Assembly (NCBI RefSeq): GCF_036663835.1
Contig: NZ_JAXOJT010000002.1
Location: forward strand, 496,001 to 560,000
Source: Sphingomonas sp. LT1P40
GTDB taxonomy: Bacteria > Pseudomonadota > Alphaproteobacteria > Sphingomonadales > Sphingomonadaceae
Direction of reading: 5' to 3'
Length of the DNA: 64,000 nucleotides
Below the pieces are notes generated by a model that was not told where the DNA came from, ran no database searches, and saw only the letters and a list, made by a program, of their open reading frames with translations. The translations under genes and the position numbers were made by a program. Within the stretch, counting starts at the first letter, position 1. Each line of letters begins with the position of its first letter. Of this stretch, positions 28,923-40,211 are shown in pieces.

Positions 28923-28987
28923 GTCTGTTGAAATGGGGGAGCGGGCCGGCACCGCAAAATGCGCTGATTTGCGCATTTTCAACAGAC
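28923..28987. repeat. Nested inverted repeats after the TonB receptor gene
   Basis: Outer arms gtctgttgaaa (28923-28933) and tttcaacagac (28977-28987) are perfect complements. Inside, aaaatgcgc (28956-28964) pairs with gcgcatttt (28971-28979) around tgattt. The inner and outer right arms overlap, so the two folds exclude each other. Position 28934-28949 repeats exactly the 16-mer found at 8670-8685. It could serve as a terminator/attenuator before the transporter gene, or be a mobile palindromic repeat. Confidence 0.7.
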
Positions 28988-29075
28988 TCTGATCGCCATA
29001 CCGATTTGAGTTTGGCAGACTGACATGGCCGGGCGCTCACACGGGCGTCCGGCCAATTTTTTGGAGGGGATCGGC

Positions 29076-30349
29076 ATGAGCGCCACCGAAGCGGCAACCG
29101 CGAGTCAGGGTCACGGCACGCCACGTTATCGCGCACTGGTGCTGGCGATGTTGCTGCTGGTCTACACCTTCAACTTCCTCGACCGGCAGATCCTTGGCAT
29201 CCTGGTGCAGCCGATCAAGGCTGACCTCGGGCTGACCGATACGCAGTTGGGCGCGCTGGGCGGCATCGCATTCGCCTTTCTCTATTCGACCTTGGGGGTG
29301 CCGCTGGCATTGCTGGCGGATCGCACCAGCCGAACCTGGGTGGTCACCGCATCGCTGACGGTGTGGAGCGGGTTCACCGCTTTGTGCGGCCTTGCGACTG
29401 GGTTCTGGAGCCTGTTCCTGTTCCGCATCGGGGTCGGTGTGGGTGAGGCGGGCGGCGTTGCGCCATCCTATGCGATCATCGCTGACTATTTCCCACCGCA
29501 TCAGCGCGCGCGGGCGCTTGGCATCTATTCGCTGGGGATTCCGATCGGGCTGGCGTCGGGCACGTTGCTGGGTGCGTGGATCGCGGCGACGGTGGACTGG
29601 CGCGCGGCATTCATCGTCGTGGGGCTGGCCGGGATCGTGATCGCCCCGATCTTCCGCCTGATCGTCAAGGAGCCGCCGCGCCCGGTTGCCACTTGCGACG
29701 CGGATCGCGTGCCGATCAGTGAGGTGTTCGGCATTCTCTTCAACAAACCCAGCTTCTGGCTGATGGCATTCGCCGCCGGATTCAGTTCGATGTGCGGATA
29801 TGGGCTCGCTTTCTGGGCGCCGTCGGTGCTGATCCGCAGTTTCGGGTTCGATCTGGCGACGACCAGTTACTTCTTCGGGTCGATCCTGCTGATCGGCGGT
29901 ACGATCGGCGTATTCGCGGGCGGCTATTTCGCCGACCGGATGGGACAGGGGGATCGCGGTTTCTATGCCAAACTGCCCGCCTTTGCGTGGCTGATCTGCG
30001 TGCCGCTGTTCGCGGGGGCGTTTATGACGGACAATGTCACGCTGGCATGGTTCCTGTTCCTGATCCCGAACGGCCTGAACATCCTGTGGCTTGGTCCGGT
30101 GATCACCGCCGTCCAGCATCTCGTCCCACCGCATATGCGGGCAACCGCCAGCGCGAGCTTCCTGCTGATCAACAATCTGATCGGGCTGGGGGCCGGATCA
30201 TGGGTGATGGGGGCGATGTCGGACGCGATGACGGGCAGCTATGGCAACGACGCGCTGCGCTATGCCGCGACGTTTGCGCTGGGGTTCTACCTGATCGCGA
30301 CGGTGCTGATGCTGCTGGCGGTGAAGCCGTTGCGTAAGGATTGGGTAGG

Positions 30350-30353
<4 letters not shown>
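29076..30353 (+). CDS. Major facilitator superfamily transporter
   Basis: 425 residues from ATG 29076, preceded by ggagggg. Twelve hydrophobic segments are expected, and the MFS loop motif occurs as [15 protein letters not shown] after helix 2 with [20 protein letters not shown] in helix 4-5. This resembles the sphingomonad/caulobacter spinster-like carriers seen next to TonB receptors. Substrate unknown. It follows the receptor gene by 155 bases containing a nested palindrome and overlaps the convergent prfC end by 4 bases. Confidence 0.92.
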
Positions 30354-31918
<1,565 letters not shown>

Positions 31919-32047
31919 CGCGCGCCACTAGGGGTTGCGTTCGATTCCCGCAATGGCTGGAGGCGAAACGAACACTCGCCTGGACAGCGGTGTCATGCCA
32001 CGCTGAGCGCTGGCGAGTCGCGCCGTTTCCCATGCGAGGATCCGATC

Positions 32048-32878
32048 ATGAGCACTATCACCACCAGCGACGGCACCGAGATTTTCTACAAGGATTGGGG
32101 TTCAAAGGACGCCACGCCTATCGTCTTTCATCACGGCTGGCCGCTGAGCGCGGACGACTGGGACAACCAGATGCTGTTCTTCCTGCACAAGGGCTATCGC
32201 GTCATTGCGCATGACCGGCGCGGGCATGGCCGCTCCAGCCAGACCGACATCGGCAATGAAATGGACACCTATGCCGCCGACGTCATCGAACTGGCGCGCG
32301 CACTCGATTTAAAGGGCGCAATCCATATCGGCCATTCGACCGGCGGCGGCGAGGTCGCGCATTACGCCGCGCGCGCCGAACCGGGTCGGGTCGCTAAGGC
32401 GGTGCTGATTGGCGCGGTGCCACCGATCATGGTGAAGTCCGACGCCAACCCCGAAGGCTTGCCGATCGAGGTGTTCGACGGGTTTCGCGCCGCGCTTATC
32501 GCCAATCGCGCGCAATTCTACATCGATGTCGCCAGCGGCCCGTTTTACGGCTTCAACCGCGACGGCGCGACGGTCAGCCAGGGGCTGATCGACAATTGGT
32601 GGCGGCAGGGGATGATGGGCGGAACCAAGGCGCATCATGATTGCATCAAGGCGTTCAGCGAGACCGACTTTACCGACGACCTCAAGGCGCTCGATATCCC
32701 GGTCCTGCTGATGCACGGCACCGATGACCAGATCGTCCCGATCGCGGATTCCGCGCTGAAGGGGATCAAGCTGCTTAAGCACGGCACGCTCAAAACCTAT
32801 GAAGGCCTGCCCCACGGCATGTGTGCGACGCATCCGGAAGTCGTGAACCCCGATTTGCTGGCGTTCATCGAAAGCTGA
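32048..32878 (+). CDS. Alpha/beta hydrolase, non-heme haloperoxidase type
   Basis: 276 residues from ATG 32048. The nucleophile elbow is GHSTGG with Ser at about residue 97; the oxyanion part is [11 protein letters not shown], and the catalytic Asp and His are in [11 protein letters not shown] and [11 protein letters not shown]. The overall pattern [19 protein letters not shown] is that of cofactor-free chloroperoxidases/perhydrolases, which in practice are often esterases. The much longer open frame upstream from 30341 is opposite prfC and is a shadow. Confidence 0.92.
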   Translation: MSTITTSDGTEIFYKDWGSKDATPIVFHHGWPLSADDWDNQMLFFLHKGYRVIAHDRRGHGRSSQTDIGNEMDTYAADVIELARALDLKGAIHIGHSTGGGEVAHYAARAEPGRVAKAVLIGAVPPIMVKSDANPEGLPIEVFDGFRAALIANRAQFYIDVASGPFYGFNRDGATVSQGLIDNWWRQGMMGGTKAHHDCIKAFSETDFTDDLKALDIPVLLMHGTDDQIVPIADSALKGIKLLKHGTLKTYEGLPHGMCATHPEVVNPDLLAFIES

Positions 32879-32905
32879 GGTGAGGGCGGCGGGTCAGCTT
32901 GTTGG

Positions 32906-33772
32906 TCAGTCGCCTCTTACCGTCACTTGCATCGCAAAGGCGCGTTTTTCGCCGGGTTCAAGTCGCAGCATCCCCGGCTTGTCCCAGATTTCCCCGTCGA
33001 AGCCGACCGGATCGGCATGGCCCTGCCATGGCTCGACGCAGAGGAAGCGCGCGCCGGGTTTTGTCCACAGTGCAAGGGTGGGCATGTCGGGGAAGGCGAT
33101 GTCGAGTTCCGGCCCGCCGTCGACGCCATAACGCAGCGAGTGACTGGCCGGGGCTTCCCACACCAGCGCGTCCGCCGTGAACAGGTCGTCGCGCAATTGC
33201 AGCGTTCGGCCAGCGACCGGCGTCTCGCGCTCCGCCGCGCCGATCAGTCCGCCTTCGATGCGGTTGAGCCTGCCTGGCTCGTCGCGCTCGAAGACGATGC
33301 GATAATCGTCCTTTGCACCGCCGCCGGGCAGGGGCCATGCAAAGGCTGGATGAAAACCGAAACTCACCGGCATCGGCCCGCCGCCATTATTTGTGACGGC
33401 AACTTCGATCGACAGCGTCTCGCCGTCCAGCGTGAACGCGGCGTCGAGCATGAAGGCGAAGGGATAGACCGCGCGTGTCTCCGCATCGTCCGACAGCCGG
33501 AACATGACTCGATCTGCCGTCTGCTCTACGAGATCGAACGCACGTCGCCGCGCAAAGCCGTGCTGAGGCAGCGCATATCCCCGCCCGTCCAGCCGGTAGC
33601 TGCCGCCGTTCAGCGCGCCGATAATCGGAAACAGCAACGGCGCGCGCCCGACCCAGAACGCCGGGTCGCCATCGCTCATGTATTCGCGGCCCTGCGTATC
33701 GATGAGGCTGACGAGCTCCGCACCCAGCGGGTCGATCGTCGCGGTCAACGCGCCGCTTGAGATCGTGACCAT
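32906..33772 (-). CDS. Aldose 1-epimerase family protein
   Basis: 288 residues from ATG 33772, which overlaps the stop of the next gene upstream (atga). The fold is the galactose mutarotase superfamily: PLGAELVSLIDTQGREYMSD at the N-terminus, PIIGALNGGSYRLDGRGYAL and LPQHGFARRRAFDLVE with the conserved His, then FGFHPAFAWPL with the second His and VEPWQGHADP near the end. This is the LacX/YihR-like branch, with unknown sugar. It is translationally coupled to a GST-like gene. Confidence 0.9.
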   Translation of the reverse strand: MVTISSGALTATIDPLGAELVSLIDTQGREYMSDGDPAFWVGRAPLLFPIIGALNGGSYRLDGRGYALPQHGFARRRAFDLVEQTADRVMFRLSDDAETRAVYPFAFMLDAAFTLDGETLSIEVAVTNNGGGPMPVSFGFHPAFAWPLPGGGAKDDYRIVFERDEPGRLNRIEGGLIGAAERETPVAGRTLQLRDDLFTADALVWEAPASHSLRYGVDGGPELDIAFPDMPTLALWTKPGARFLCVEPWQGHADPVGFDGEIWDKPGMLRLEPGEKRAFAMQVTVRGD

Positions 33773-34389
33773 CAGTCGCGGTCCGGCGCGCCCAGCGGGA
33801 AATAGGAACGAAACGGCCGCGCCTCGTCGATCGCCCGCGCGAAGCTGGTCCGCGCATTCAGCCGCGCCCGATAGGCCTTGAGCGCGACCAGTTCCTCCGG
33901 GATAGGATGCGCCCAGTCGGCGTAGAACAGCGCCGGTCCCGCCGCGCAATCGGCCAGCCCGAACTCGCCCGCCGCCCATTGCCGCCCGGCCATATGCCCG
34001 TCGATCCAGGCATAGCTCTTGTCGAGCAGCGCGCGTGCCTCAGCCACGCCATGCGGGTCTTTCGCACCCTCGGGCCGCAGCGCGTCGCCGACGATTTTTT
34101 GCATCGGCGTCATTACATAATTGTCGAACACCCGGTCCAGCATCCGCGCATCGAGCCCGCCCGCGAGCATATGTGGCGCGATATGCTCGACGATGATGCT
34201 CGCTTCCAGATACGTCCAGCCCTGATCGACCAGTAGCGGAAAGCGCTTGATCGGCCACAATTCCTCGAACTCGGCGTCGGTCGCGGGGTCATGGCCGACC
34301 ATGCGGTAATCGAACGCCGTGTTGCTCTCGTACAGGGCGATCAGCGCCTTTTGGCAATAGGAGCTGAAGGGGTGGCCGTAGAAGATCAT
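33772..34389 (-). CDS. Glutathione S-transferase family protein
   Basis: 205 residues. The N-terminal thioredoxin-fold begins MIFYGHPFSSYCQKALIALY, with Ser/Cys at the active position, and carries KRFPLLVDQGWTYLEASIIVEHI (cis-Pro and the SNAIL-like motif as EAS). The C-terminal helical domain follows with AGRQWAAGEFGLADCAAGPALFY, the Asp N-cap motif of GSTs. Substrate unknown. Coupled to the epimerase gene; the start is 1 base from the end of the SDR gene. Confidence 0.92.
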   Translation of the reverse strand: MIFYGHPFSSYCQKALIALYESNTAFDYRMVGHDPATDAEFEELWPIKRFPLLVDQGWTYLEASIIVEHIAPHMLAGGLDARMLDRVFDNYVMTPMQKIVGDALRPEGAKDPHGVAEARALLDKSYAWIDGHMAGRQWAAGEFGLADCAAGPALFYADWAHPIPEELVALKAYRARLNARTSFARAIDEARPFRSYFPLGAPDRD

Positions 34390-34390
34390 G

Positions 34391-35122
34391 TCATGCTTCC
34401 CGATGGACCGCGAACCCGGCGAAACTCTGGTTCACCGGCATCATCTCCATGATGTTGATGTTCAGATGCGGCGGCAGTTGTGCGACCCACAAGATCATCG
34501 CGGCGATGTCTTCCGCCGTCATCGGGTTCGCGCCGCCATACAGCTTGTCGGACGCTTCTTGGCTGCCGGTGCGGACGACGGTGAATTCGGTTTGCGCCAT
34601 GCCCGGCTCGATCGAGGTGACGCGGACGCCGGTGCCTGCCAGATCGGAGCGCAGGTTCAGGCTGAACTGATGCACGAACGCCTTGGTCCCGCCATAGACA
34701 TTGCCGCCGCCATAGGGATAGGTCGCGGCGACCGAGGACAGGTTGATGATCGCGCCCTTGCGTTCGATCAGCGCGGGCAACAGCTTGTGCGTGATCGCCA
34801 CCAGCGCGGTGATGTTGGTGTCGATCATCACTCGCCAATTGTCGAATGAGGCGGATTGCGCGGGTTCGGTGCCGAGTGCCAGGCCGGCATTGTTGACCAG
34901 CAGGTCGATGCCGCGAAGCGCGTCGAGTGCGGCATCGCGAGCGGCTTCGTCGCGGATGTCGAAGACGGCGGGATGAAAGGCATCCCCCAGTTCGGCTTTC
35001 AGCGCATCGAGCCGGTCCGCGCGGCGTCCTGTGCCGATCACGCGCCAGCCGTCTGCGACGAACAGGCGGGCGGCGGCTTCTCCGAACCCCGAGGTCGCGC
35101 CGGTGATGAGTGCTGTTCGCAT
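34391..35122 (-). CDS. Short-chain dehydrogenase/reductase (YdfG-like)
   Basis: 243 residues from ATG 35122, with aaggga upstream; an in-frame start at 35137 lacks this spacing. It shows TALITGATSGFGEAAARLF (Gly-rich NADP site), LLVNNAGLALGTEPAQ, the catalytic YGGGNVYGGTKAFVHQF (Ser upstream in NLSSVAA, Tyr-x3-Lys as YGGTK) and PGMAQTEFTVV. The pattern fits NADP-dependent 3-hydroxy acid dehydrogenases such as serine dehydrogenase YdfG. Forms a minus-strand unit with the GST and epimerase genes. Confidence 0.93.
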   Translation of the reverse strand: MRTALITGATSGFGEAAARLFVADGWRVIGTGRRADRLDALKAELGDAFHPAVFDIRDEAARDAALDALRGIDLLVNNAGLALGTEPAQSASFDNWRVMIDTNITALVAITHKLLPALIERKGAIINLSSVAATYPYGGGNVYGGTKAFVHQFSLNLRSDLAGTGVRVTSIEPGMAQTEFTVVRTGSQEASDKLYGGANPMTAEDIAAMILWVAQLPPHLNINIMEMMPVNQSFAGFAVHREA

Positions 35123-35221
35123 TCTATTCCCTTCCAACCGTCACCCTGGGACGTGTTCCGGGGCCACGGTGCCGCGCGGACTGAACTTCAATCCGGAGCA
35201 CTTCCCTTGCCGTCCGGTAGG

Positions 35222-35240
35222 CCCCGGCACAAGGCCGGGG
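35222..35240. repeat. Short GC-rich hairpin upstream of the SDR gene and downstream of pheT
   Basis: ccccggc (35222-35228) pairs with gccgggg (35234-35240) around acaag. There is no T-run on either strand, so it is a weak terminator candidate at best. The gap 35123-35255 holds no gene and has the look of a dispersed intergenic repeat. Confidence 0.5.
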
Positions 35241-35255
35241 TGACGGCAAGAGGAT

Positions 35256-37637
35256 CTAACCCCGCAACACCGCGCCCAGCTTCGTCGCCGCTGCGACGAC
35301 CTTGTCCGCCACCGCCTTCAGCTCAGCATCGGTAAAGCTCTTGTCACCGGGTTGCAGGGTGACTTCGATGGCAAGGCTCTTGTGGCCTTGCTCGACTCCC
35401 GCGCCGGTGAACAAATCGAACAGGCGGGCATCGACGATCGCCGCCTTGTCCGCACCCCTGACTGCGCGAACGAGATCGCCAGCAGGGAGCGCGGCGGGGA
35501 TGAGGAAGGCGAAGTCGCGCTTGACTGCCTGCAGCGCCGGGGGCGTATAGGCGGGGCGCATGAAGCCGGTTCCACGCTTGGCGGGGAGCGCGTCGAGGAA
35601 GATCTCGACCGCCGCGACGGGGCCGTCGAGGTCAAAGGTCTTGAGCAGCGCCGGGTGGACCATGCCGAATGCGGCCAGCACCGTCTTTGGCCCCAGTCGC
35701 AGCGTCGCCGACTGGCCGGGATGATAGGCGTCGCCTGCCTCACCCATGACTTGCAGGTTGGCGACCGGCGCACCGGCGGCTTCCAGCACGGCGAGTGCCT
35801 CCGCCTTGGCATCGAACGCATCGAACGGCGCGGCCTTGCCCGACGCCCAGCCCCGCACACGCTTGTCGCCGGTGAGCAGGGCGGTGAGCGTCAGCCTCTC
35901 GCCGTCGGCCAGATAGCGGCGACCGATCTCGAACAGGCGCACACTGGTCGCGCCGCGCTTCACATTGCGCGCCGCTGCCATCAACAGGCCGGGGAGGAGC
36001 GACGGGCGCATGACCTTCAAATCTTCACTGATCGGGTTGGCGAGCGTCCAGGCGCCGCCGCCTACGGCCAAGGCTTCCTTCTCGGCGATGAAGCTCCACG
36101 TCACCGCTTCGTTCAGCCCGCGCGCCGCCGCCGAGCGGCGCATGCGGCGCTCCAGCTTTTGCTCGGGTGTGGCGGTGGGGGTGGCGACGCCGGGGGTGCG
36201 GGGCAGGGGCACGGAGGGGACGTTGTCGATCCCCTCGATCCGGATCACTTCCTCGACCAGATCGGCTGGCCCTTCGACATCGCGGCGCCAGCTGGGAACA
36301 GTGACAGTCCAGCCGGAATCGACGGTGAAGCCGAGCGATTCGAGGATTGCCCGCTGTCGTTCGGGTGCGATGGCGAGGCCGCCCAGCGTCTCGGCGAGGT
36401 TGGTGTCATAGGCGATCCGGGTGGCCGGAACGGGCGGCGTACCCGCGCGGGTAACCCCGCTGGCGGTGCCGCCGCACAGTCCAAGCACGAGCTGTGTGGC
36501 GATCGACAGGCCGTTATCTAGGAATGCGGGATCGACGCCACGCTCGAACCGCGTGCGCGCATCGCTGGTCAGCAGCAGTTTCTGGCCGGTGCGCGCGATA
36601 TGTTCGGGATCGAAATAGGCGCATTCGATCAGCACGTCGGTGGTCGTGTCCGAACAGCCCGAATGCTCGCCGCCCATGATCCCGCCGATATCGTGGACGC
36701 TCGCATCGTCGGCGATGACGGTCATGGTGTCGTCGAGCGTGTAGGTCTTGCCGTTGAGCGCCAGCACCTGCTCGCCCGCCTTCGCCTTGCGCGCGACCAA
36801 GCCGCCGTTGAGTTTCGCACGGTCATAGACATGCAGCGGACGGCCAAGATCGACCGACACGAAATTAGTGATATCGACCAGCGCGCTGATCGGCTTTTGC
36901 CCGATCGCGGTCAGTTTCCGACGCATCCACTCCGGGGACTCGCCGTTGCGGACGCCCGACACTGCTTGCGCATAGAAAGCTGGGCAACCGTCGGGATCGT
37001 CGATGCGTACATCCGGTCCCGGTCCCTCACCGGTCACGGATTCGATGCCTGAGCGATAGACATCGTCGAGCGGCTTCAACGTGCCCAATCCCGCCGCTGC
37101 CAGATCGCGTGCGATGCCGCGCACGCCCATGCAATCCTGGCGGTTCGGTGTGATCGAGACGTCGATCACCGGGTCATCGAGCCCGGCATAATCGGCGAAG
37201 AGCTTGCCGACGGGAGCATCGGATGGAAGCTCGATGATCCCTTCATGATCCTCGCCCAGTTCAAGCTCTCGGGTCGAGCACATCATGCCGTTCGATTCGA
37301 CGCCGCGTATTGCAGACTGTTTCAATTCCATGCCGTTGGCGGGGACGATCGCGCCGGGAAGACCAAGCACTCCAACCAGTCCGGTGCGGGCGTTGGGGGC
37401 GCCGCACACCACCTGCATCGGCCCGTCGCCGGCATCCACGATCAGCACCTGAAGCTTGTCAGCCTGCGGATGCTTGTCCGCAGAGAGCACGCGCGCGACC
37501 CGGAAGCCCGCGAGCTTCTCACCGGAATTCTCGACCCCCTCGACTTCGAGGCCGACGCGAGTCAGCGCCTCGACGATCTCGTTGAGCGATGCGGTGGTGT
37601 CGAGATGCTCTTCGAGCCAGCCGAGGGTGAACTTCAT
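35256..37637 (-). CDS. pheT: Phenylalanyl-tRNA synthetase beta subunit
   Basis: 793 residues, normal for bacterial PheT. The N-terminal tRNA-binding (EMAP-like) domain is at about 40-150, with [21 protein letters not shown]. Next come the B3/B4 editing domain, B5, the catalytic-like core and the C-terminal anticodon-binding FDX-ACB domain, ending LTLQ-like ([19 protein letters not shown]). It partners PheS as an (alpha-beta)2 enzyme. The start overlaps the pheS stop by 4 bases. Confidence 0.98.
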   Translation of the reverse strand: MKFTLGWLEEHLDTTASLNEIVEALTRVGLEVEGVENSGEKLAGFRVARVLSADKHPQADKLQVLIVDAGDGPMQVVCGAPNARTGLVGVLGLPGAIVPANGMELKQSAIRGVESNGMMCSTRELELGEDHEGIIELPSDAPVGKLFADYAGLDDPVIDVSITPNRQDCMGVRGIARDLAAAGLGTLKPLDDVYRSGIESVTGEGPGPDVRIDDPDGCPAFYAQAVSGVRNGESPEWMRRKLTAIGQKPISALVDITNFVSVDLGRPLHVYDRAKLNGGLVARKAKAGEQVLALNGKTYTLDDTMTVIADDASVHDIGGIMGGEHSGCSDTTTDVLIECAYFDPEHIARTGQKLLLTSDARTRFERGVDPAFLDNGLSIATQLVLGLCGGTASGVTRAGTPPVPATRIAYDTNLAETLGGLAIAPERQRAILESLGFTVDSGWTVTVPSWRRDVEGPADLVEEVIRIEGIDNVPSVPLPRTPGVATPTATPEQKLERRMRRSAAARGLNEAVTWSFIAEKEALAVGGGAWTLANPISEDLKVMRPSLLPGLLMAAARNVKRGATSVRLFEIGRRYLADGERLTLTALLTGDKRVRGWASGKAAPFDAFDAKAEALAVLEAAGAPVANLQVMGEAGDAYHPGQSATLRLGPKTVLAAFGMVHPALLKTFDLDGPVAAVEIFLDALPAKRGTGFMRPAYTPPALQAVKRDFAFLIPAALPAGDLVRAVRGADKAAIVDARLFDLFTGAGVEQGHKSLAIEVTLQPGDKSFTDAELKAVADKVVAAATKLGAVLRG

Positions 37638-38716
37638 GCGCCGACTCCCCCGCTCAGCGTGGGCACGTCGAGCGCCGAGAAGCCATAATGTTTCAGCCAG
37701 CGCAGATCGCCGTCGAAAAAGGCGCGCAAATCATCCATCCCGTATTTGAGCATCGCCAGGCGATCGATCCCGCAGCCGAACGCGAAGCCCTGCCACACAT
37801 CCGGGTCGTAGCCGCCCGCCTTCATCACGCCGCGATGGACCATGCCGCTGCCCAGCACTTCCATCCAGCCTTCGCTGCCGCCGATCACGCGCTTGCCGTT
37901 GACGATGGAGAAGCCGACATCGACCTCCGCGCTCGGTTCGGTGAACGGGAAATAGCTGGGGCGCAGGCGCAGGACGATGTCGTTGCGCTCGAAGAACGCC
38001 TTCAGGAAGGTTTCCAGCGTCCATTTGAGGTGGCCGAGGGTGATGCCCTTGTCGATCACCAGCCCCTCGACCTGATGGAACATCGGGGTGTGGGTGGCGT
38101 CGCTGTCGCTGCGATAGGTGCGGCCGGGGGCGATGATGCGGATCGGCTGGTTGCCGCCCGCCGCTTTCATCGCGCGAATCTGCACCGGGCTGGTGTGGGT
38201 GCGCAGGACCATCGGCTGGGCATGCTCGCCCGCAAGGTAAAACGTGTCGTGCATCGCGCGCGCCGGATGCGTCTCGGGGATGTTGAGCGCGGTGAAATTA
38301 TGCCAGTCGTCCTCGATCTCCGGCCCGGTCGCGACCGCGAAGCCGAGGTCGGCAAAGATTTCGGCCAATTCGTCCATCACCTGGCTTACCGGGTGGACGC
38401 TGCCAGCGGGCACGCCATCGACCGGGAGCGTGAGGTCGAGCGTCTCGCTGGCCAGCTTGGCCTCCATCGCCGAACGCTCCAGCTCGGTCTTGCGGGCCGT
38501 GATCGCATCGGTCACCGCCTCGCGCAGCGCGTGGATGCGCGGGCCGGTTTCCTGCCGCTCCTCCGGTGACATGCCGCCCAACGTCTTGAGCAGTCCGGTC
38601 ACCGCCCCCTGCTTGCCCAGCGCCTGAACGCGGACGGCTTCAAGCGCGTCGATGCCGGACGAGGCATCGACTGCGGCAAGCAGGTCATTGCGGAGATGGT
38701 CTAGGTCCGTGGTCAT
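37634..38716 (-). CDS. pheS: Phenylalanyl-tRNA synthetase alpha subunit
   Basis: 360 residues from ATG 38716. The N-terminal coiled coil (about 1-90) is followed by the class II catalytic core: motif 2 as [20 protein letters not shown] and [13 protein letters not shown], and motif 3 as [40 protein letters not shown] binds Phe. The open frame extends to 38899 but without a start site of sense. Note that a LysE-type gene sits between it and rplT. Confidence 0.97.
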   Translation of the reverse strand: MTTDLDHLRNDLLAAVDASSGIDALEAVRVQALGKQGAVTGLLKTLGGMSPEERQETGPRIHALREAVTDAITARKTELERSAMEAKLASETLDLTLPVDGVPAGSVHPVSQVMDELAEIFADLGFAVATGPEIEDDWHNFTALNIPETHPARAMHDTFYLAGEHAQPMVLRTHTSPVQIRAMKAAGGNQPIRIIAPGRTYRSDSDATHTPMFHQVEGLVIDKGITLGHLKWTLETFLKAFFERNDIVLRLRPSYFPFTEPSAEVDVGFSIVNGKRVIGGSEGWMEVLGSGMVHRGVMKAGGYDPDVWQGFAFGCGIDRLAMLKYGMDDLRAFFDGDLRWLKHYGFSALDVPTLSGGVGA

Positions 38717-38774
38717 CGGTTTTCCGTTCGTGTTCGCAAGAGGCCCGAACCGCAGTCCGGCGCGCAGGTCAAGT

Positions 38775-39392
38775 CTATACCCGGCTGCCCAGCAAGGCCG
38801 CGCCGAAGCCGACGAAGATCGCGCCGGTTGCGCGGTTGAACAGCCGCTGGTGGTTTGCGGGGGCAAGCCAGGCCGACAGCGACCGTCCGCCCAGCGCATA
38901 CATGGCGAACCAGAATGCCTCGATCGCGGCGAAACTGAGAATCAGGATTGCCAGCTGCGGTGCGAACGGCCGGGTCGTGTCGATGAACTGCGGGAATAGC
39001 GCCGCAGCGAAGATGATCAGTTTCGGGTTCGAGAAGCCAGTGCCGAGGCCTGCGCCATACATTGCCCTAAGCGAGGGCGTGCGCGGGGCCATGCCCGCAT
39101 CATTGCCGACGGGCGCACGCCATGCCTTGATCCCCAGCCACACCAGATAACCGACCCCGGCATAGCGCAACACTTCGAACAGCATCGGCGATGCCTTGAG
39201 CAGTGCGCCGAGTCCTGCGGCAGAGGCGAGCAGGCAGATTAGGTTCGCGGTCATCAGCCCGGCCATCGACACGGTCGAGCGGCGCGCGCCGTGATGGATG
39301 CTCTGCACCATGACGTGGAGCATGTTCGGGCCGGGTGTGGCTGATATCAGGAACACGGCAGTGACATAGAGCCACCAGGTCTGGAGCGTCAT
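38775..39392 (-). CDS. LysE/RhtB-family amino-acid exporter
   Basis: 205 residues from ATG 39392 with ggagg at 7 bases. Six hydrophobic helices; the N-terminal family signature is [22 protein letters not shown], then [25 protein letters not shown] and a loop containing [20 protein letters not shown]. These export amino acids or homoserine lactones. It interrupts the usual rpmI-rplT-pheS-pheT order and follows the rplT terminator, so it probably has its own promoter. Confidence 0.93.
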   Translation of the reverse strand: MTLQTWWLYVTAVFLISATPGPNMLHVMVQSIHHGARRSTVSMAGLMTANLICLLASAAGLGALLKASPMLFEVLRYAGVGYLVWLGIKAWRAPVGNDAGMAPRTPSLRAMYGAGLGTGFSNPKLIIFAAALFPQFIDTTRPFAPQLAILILSFAAIEAFWFAMYALGGRSLSAWLAPANHQRLFNRATGAIFVGFGAALLGSRV

Positions 39393-39417
39393 TCTCGATC
39401 CTCCGGGAAACGAAAAA

Positions 39418-39443
39418 GGGCGCCGGTGTTGCCACCGACGCCC
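39418..39443 (-). terminator. Terminator after rplT
   Basis: Arms 39418-39428 and 39433-39443 pair over 11 positions with one mismatch, loop ttgc. On the minus strand the stem is followed by ctttttcgtt, a strong T-run. It ends the rpmI-rplT transcript and lies 26 bases from the LysE-type gene start. Confidence 0.88.
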
Positions 39444-39469
39444 CAAATCTCCCTGCTTGCCAAGTCGCC

Positions 39470-39835
39470 TCAGGCGGCCTGGGGCAGAGCCGCCTTTGCC
39501 TGCGCGATGATGGCGCTAAACGCTTCACCCTCGTGCATCGCGATGTCGGCCAGAACCTTCCGGTCCAGTTCGACGCCGGCGAGCTTCAGCCCGTGCATGA
39601 ACTGCGAATAGGTTAGACCCTCGGCGCGGACGCCGGCGTTGATGCGCTGGATCCACAGGCCGCGGAAGCTGCGCTTCTTAACCTTGCGATCGCGATACGC
39701 ATATTGGCCGGCCTTTTCGACGGCCTGACGCGCGATGCGGATCGTGTTCTTGCGGCGGCCGCGGTAACCCTTGGCCTGTTCCAGAATGTTCTTGTGCTTG
39801 GCGCGGGTGGTAACACCGCGTTTGACTCGTGCCAT
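39470..39835 (-). CDS. rplT: 50S ribosomal protein L20
   Basis: 121 residues starting [20 protein letters not shown], then [20 protein letters not shown], the invariant L20 pattern, with [20 protein letters not shown] in the middle. L20 binds 23S rRNA early in assembly and in some bacteria represses its own operon. It follows rpmI by 15 bases. Confidence 0.98.
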   Translation of the reverse strand: MARVKRGVTTRAKHKNILEQAKGYRGRRKNTIRIARQAVEKAGQYAYRDRKVKKRSFRGLWIQRINAGVRAEGLTYSQFMHGLKLAGVELDRKVLADIAMHEGEAFSAIIAQAKAALPQAA

Positions 39836-39850
39836 GGTTCAGTCCTTTCC

Positions 39851-40051
39851 TTACAGGCCGTACGGCGCCCAGAGGCGCACGTGACCGACATCGGCATCGG
39901 ACAGGACCGACGTACCGCGATTGGTACGAATGTACTTCGAGTTGTGGCTGCTCAGCCGGTGGCGCTTTCCGACGACTCCATGCTTCACCTTGCCAGAGGC
40001 GGTGAACTTGAAGCGCTTTTTGACGCCGCTCTTCGTCTTGAGTTTGGGCAT
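39851..40051 (-). CDS. rpmI: 50S ribosomal protein L35
   Basis: 66 residues starting MPKLKTKSGVKKRFKFTASG, with KHGVVGKRHRLSSHNSKYIR, the L35 signature. aaaggagacg lies just before the start. First gene of the pair rpmI-rplT; infC is not adjacent on this side, since 40052-40211 holds no coding region. Confidence 0.97.
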   Translation of the reverse strand: MPKLKTKSGVKKRFKFTASGKVKHGVVGKRHRLSSHNSKYIRTNRGTSVLSDADVGHVRLWAPYGL

Positions 40052-40211
40052 TTTCGTCTCCTTTTAGCGCGACGATCACGGACGGCCCCGGCAGCCCTAA
40101 TTAGCCGGGCAGTCCTCCTGAATCGCGGAAAGGCGGGCCTGTAACTGCTGAATCACCATTTTGCAACCGCGCGCTACGGAACATGTGACCGCTACGAGTC
40201 TTTGGAGGGGG

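Noticed and set aside
26725..29136. 803-residue minus-strand open frame opposite the TonB receptor
   Set aside because: Long only because of high GC; the opposite strand encodes an unmistakable receptor.
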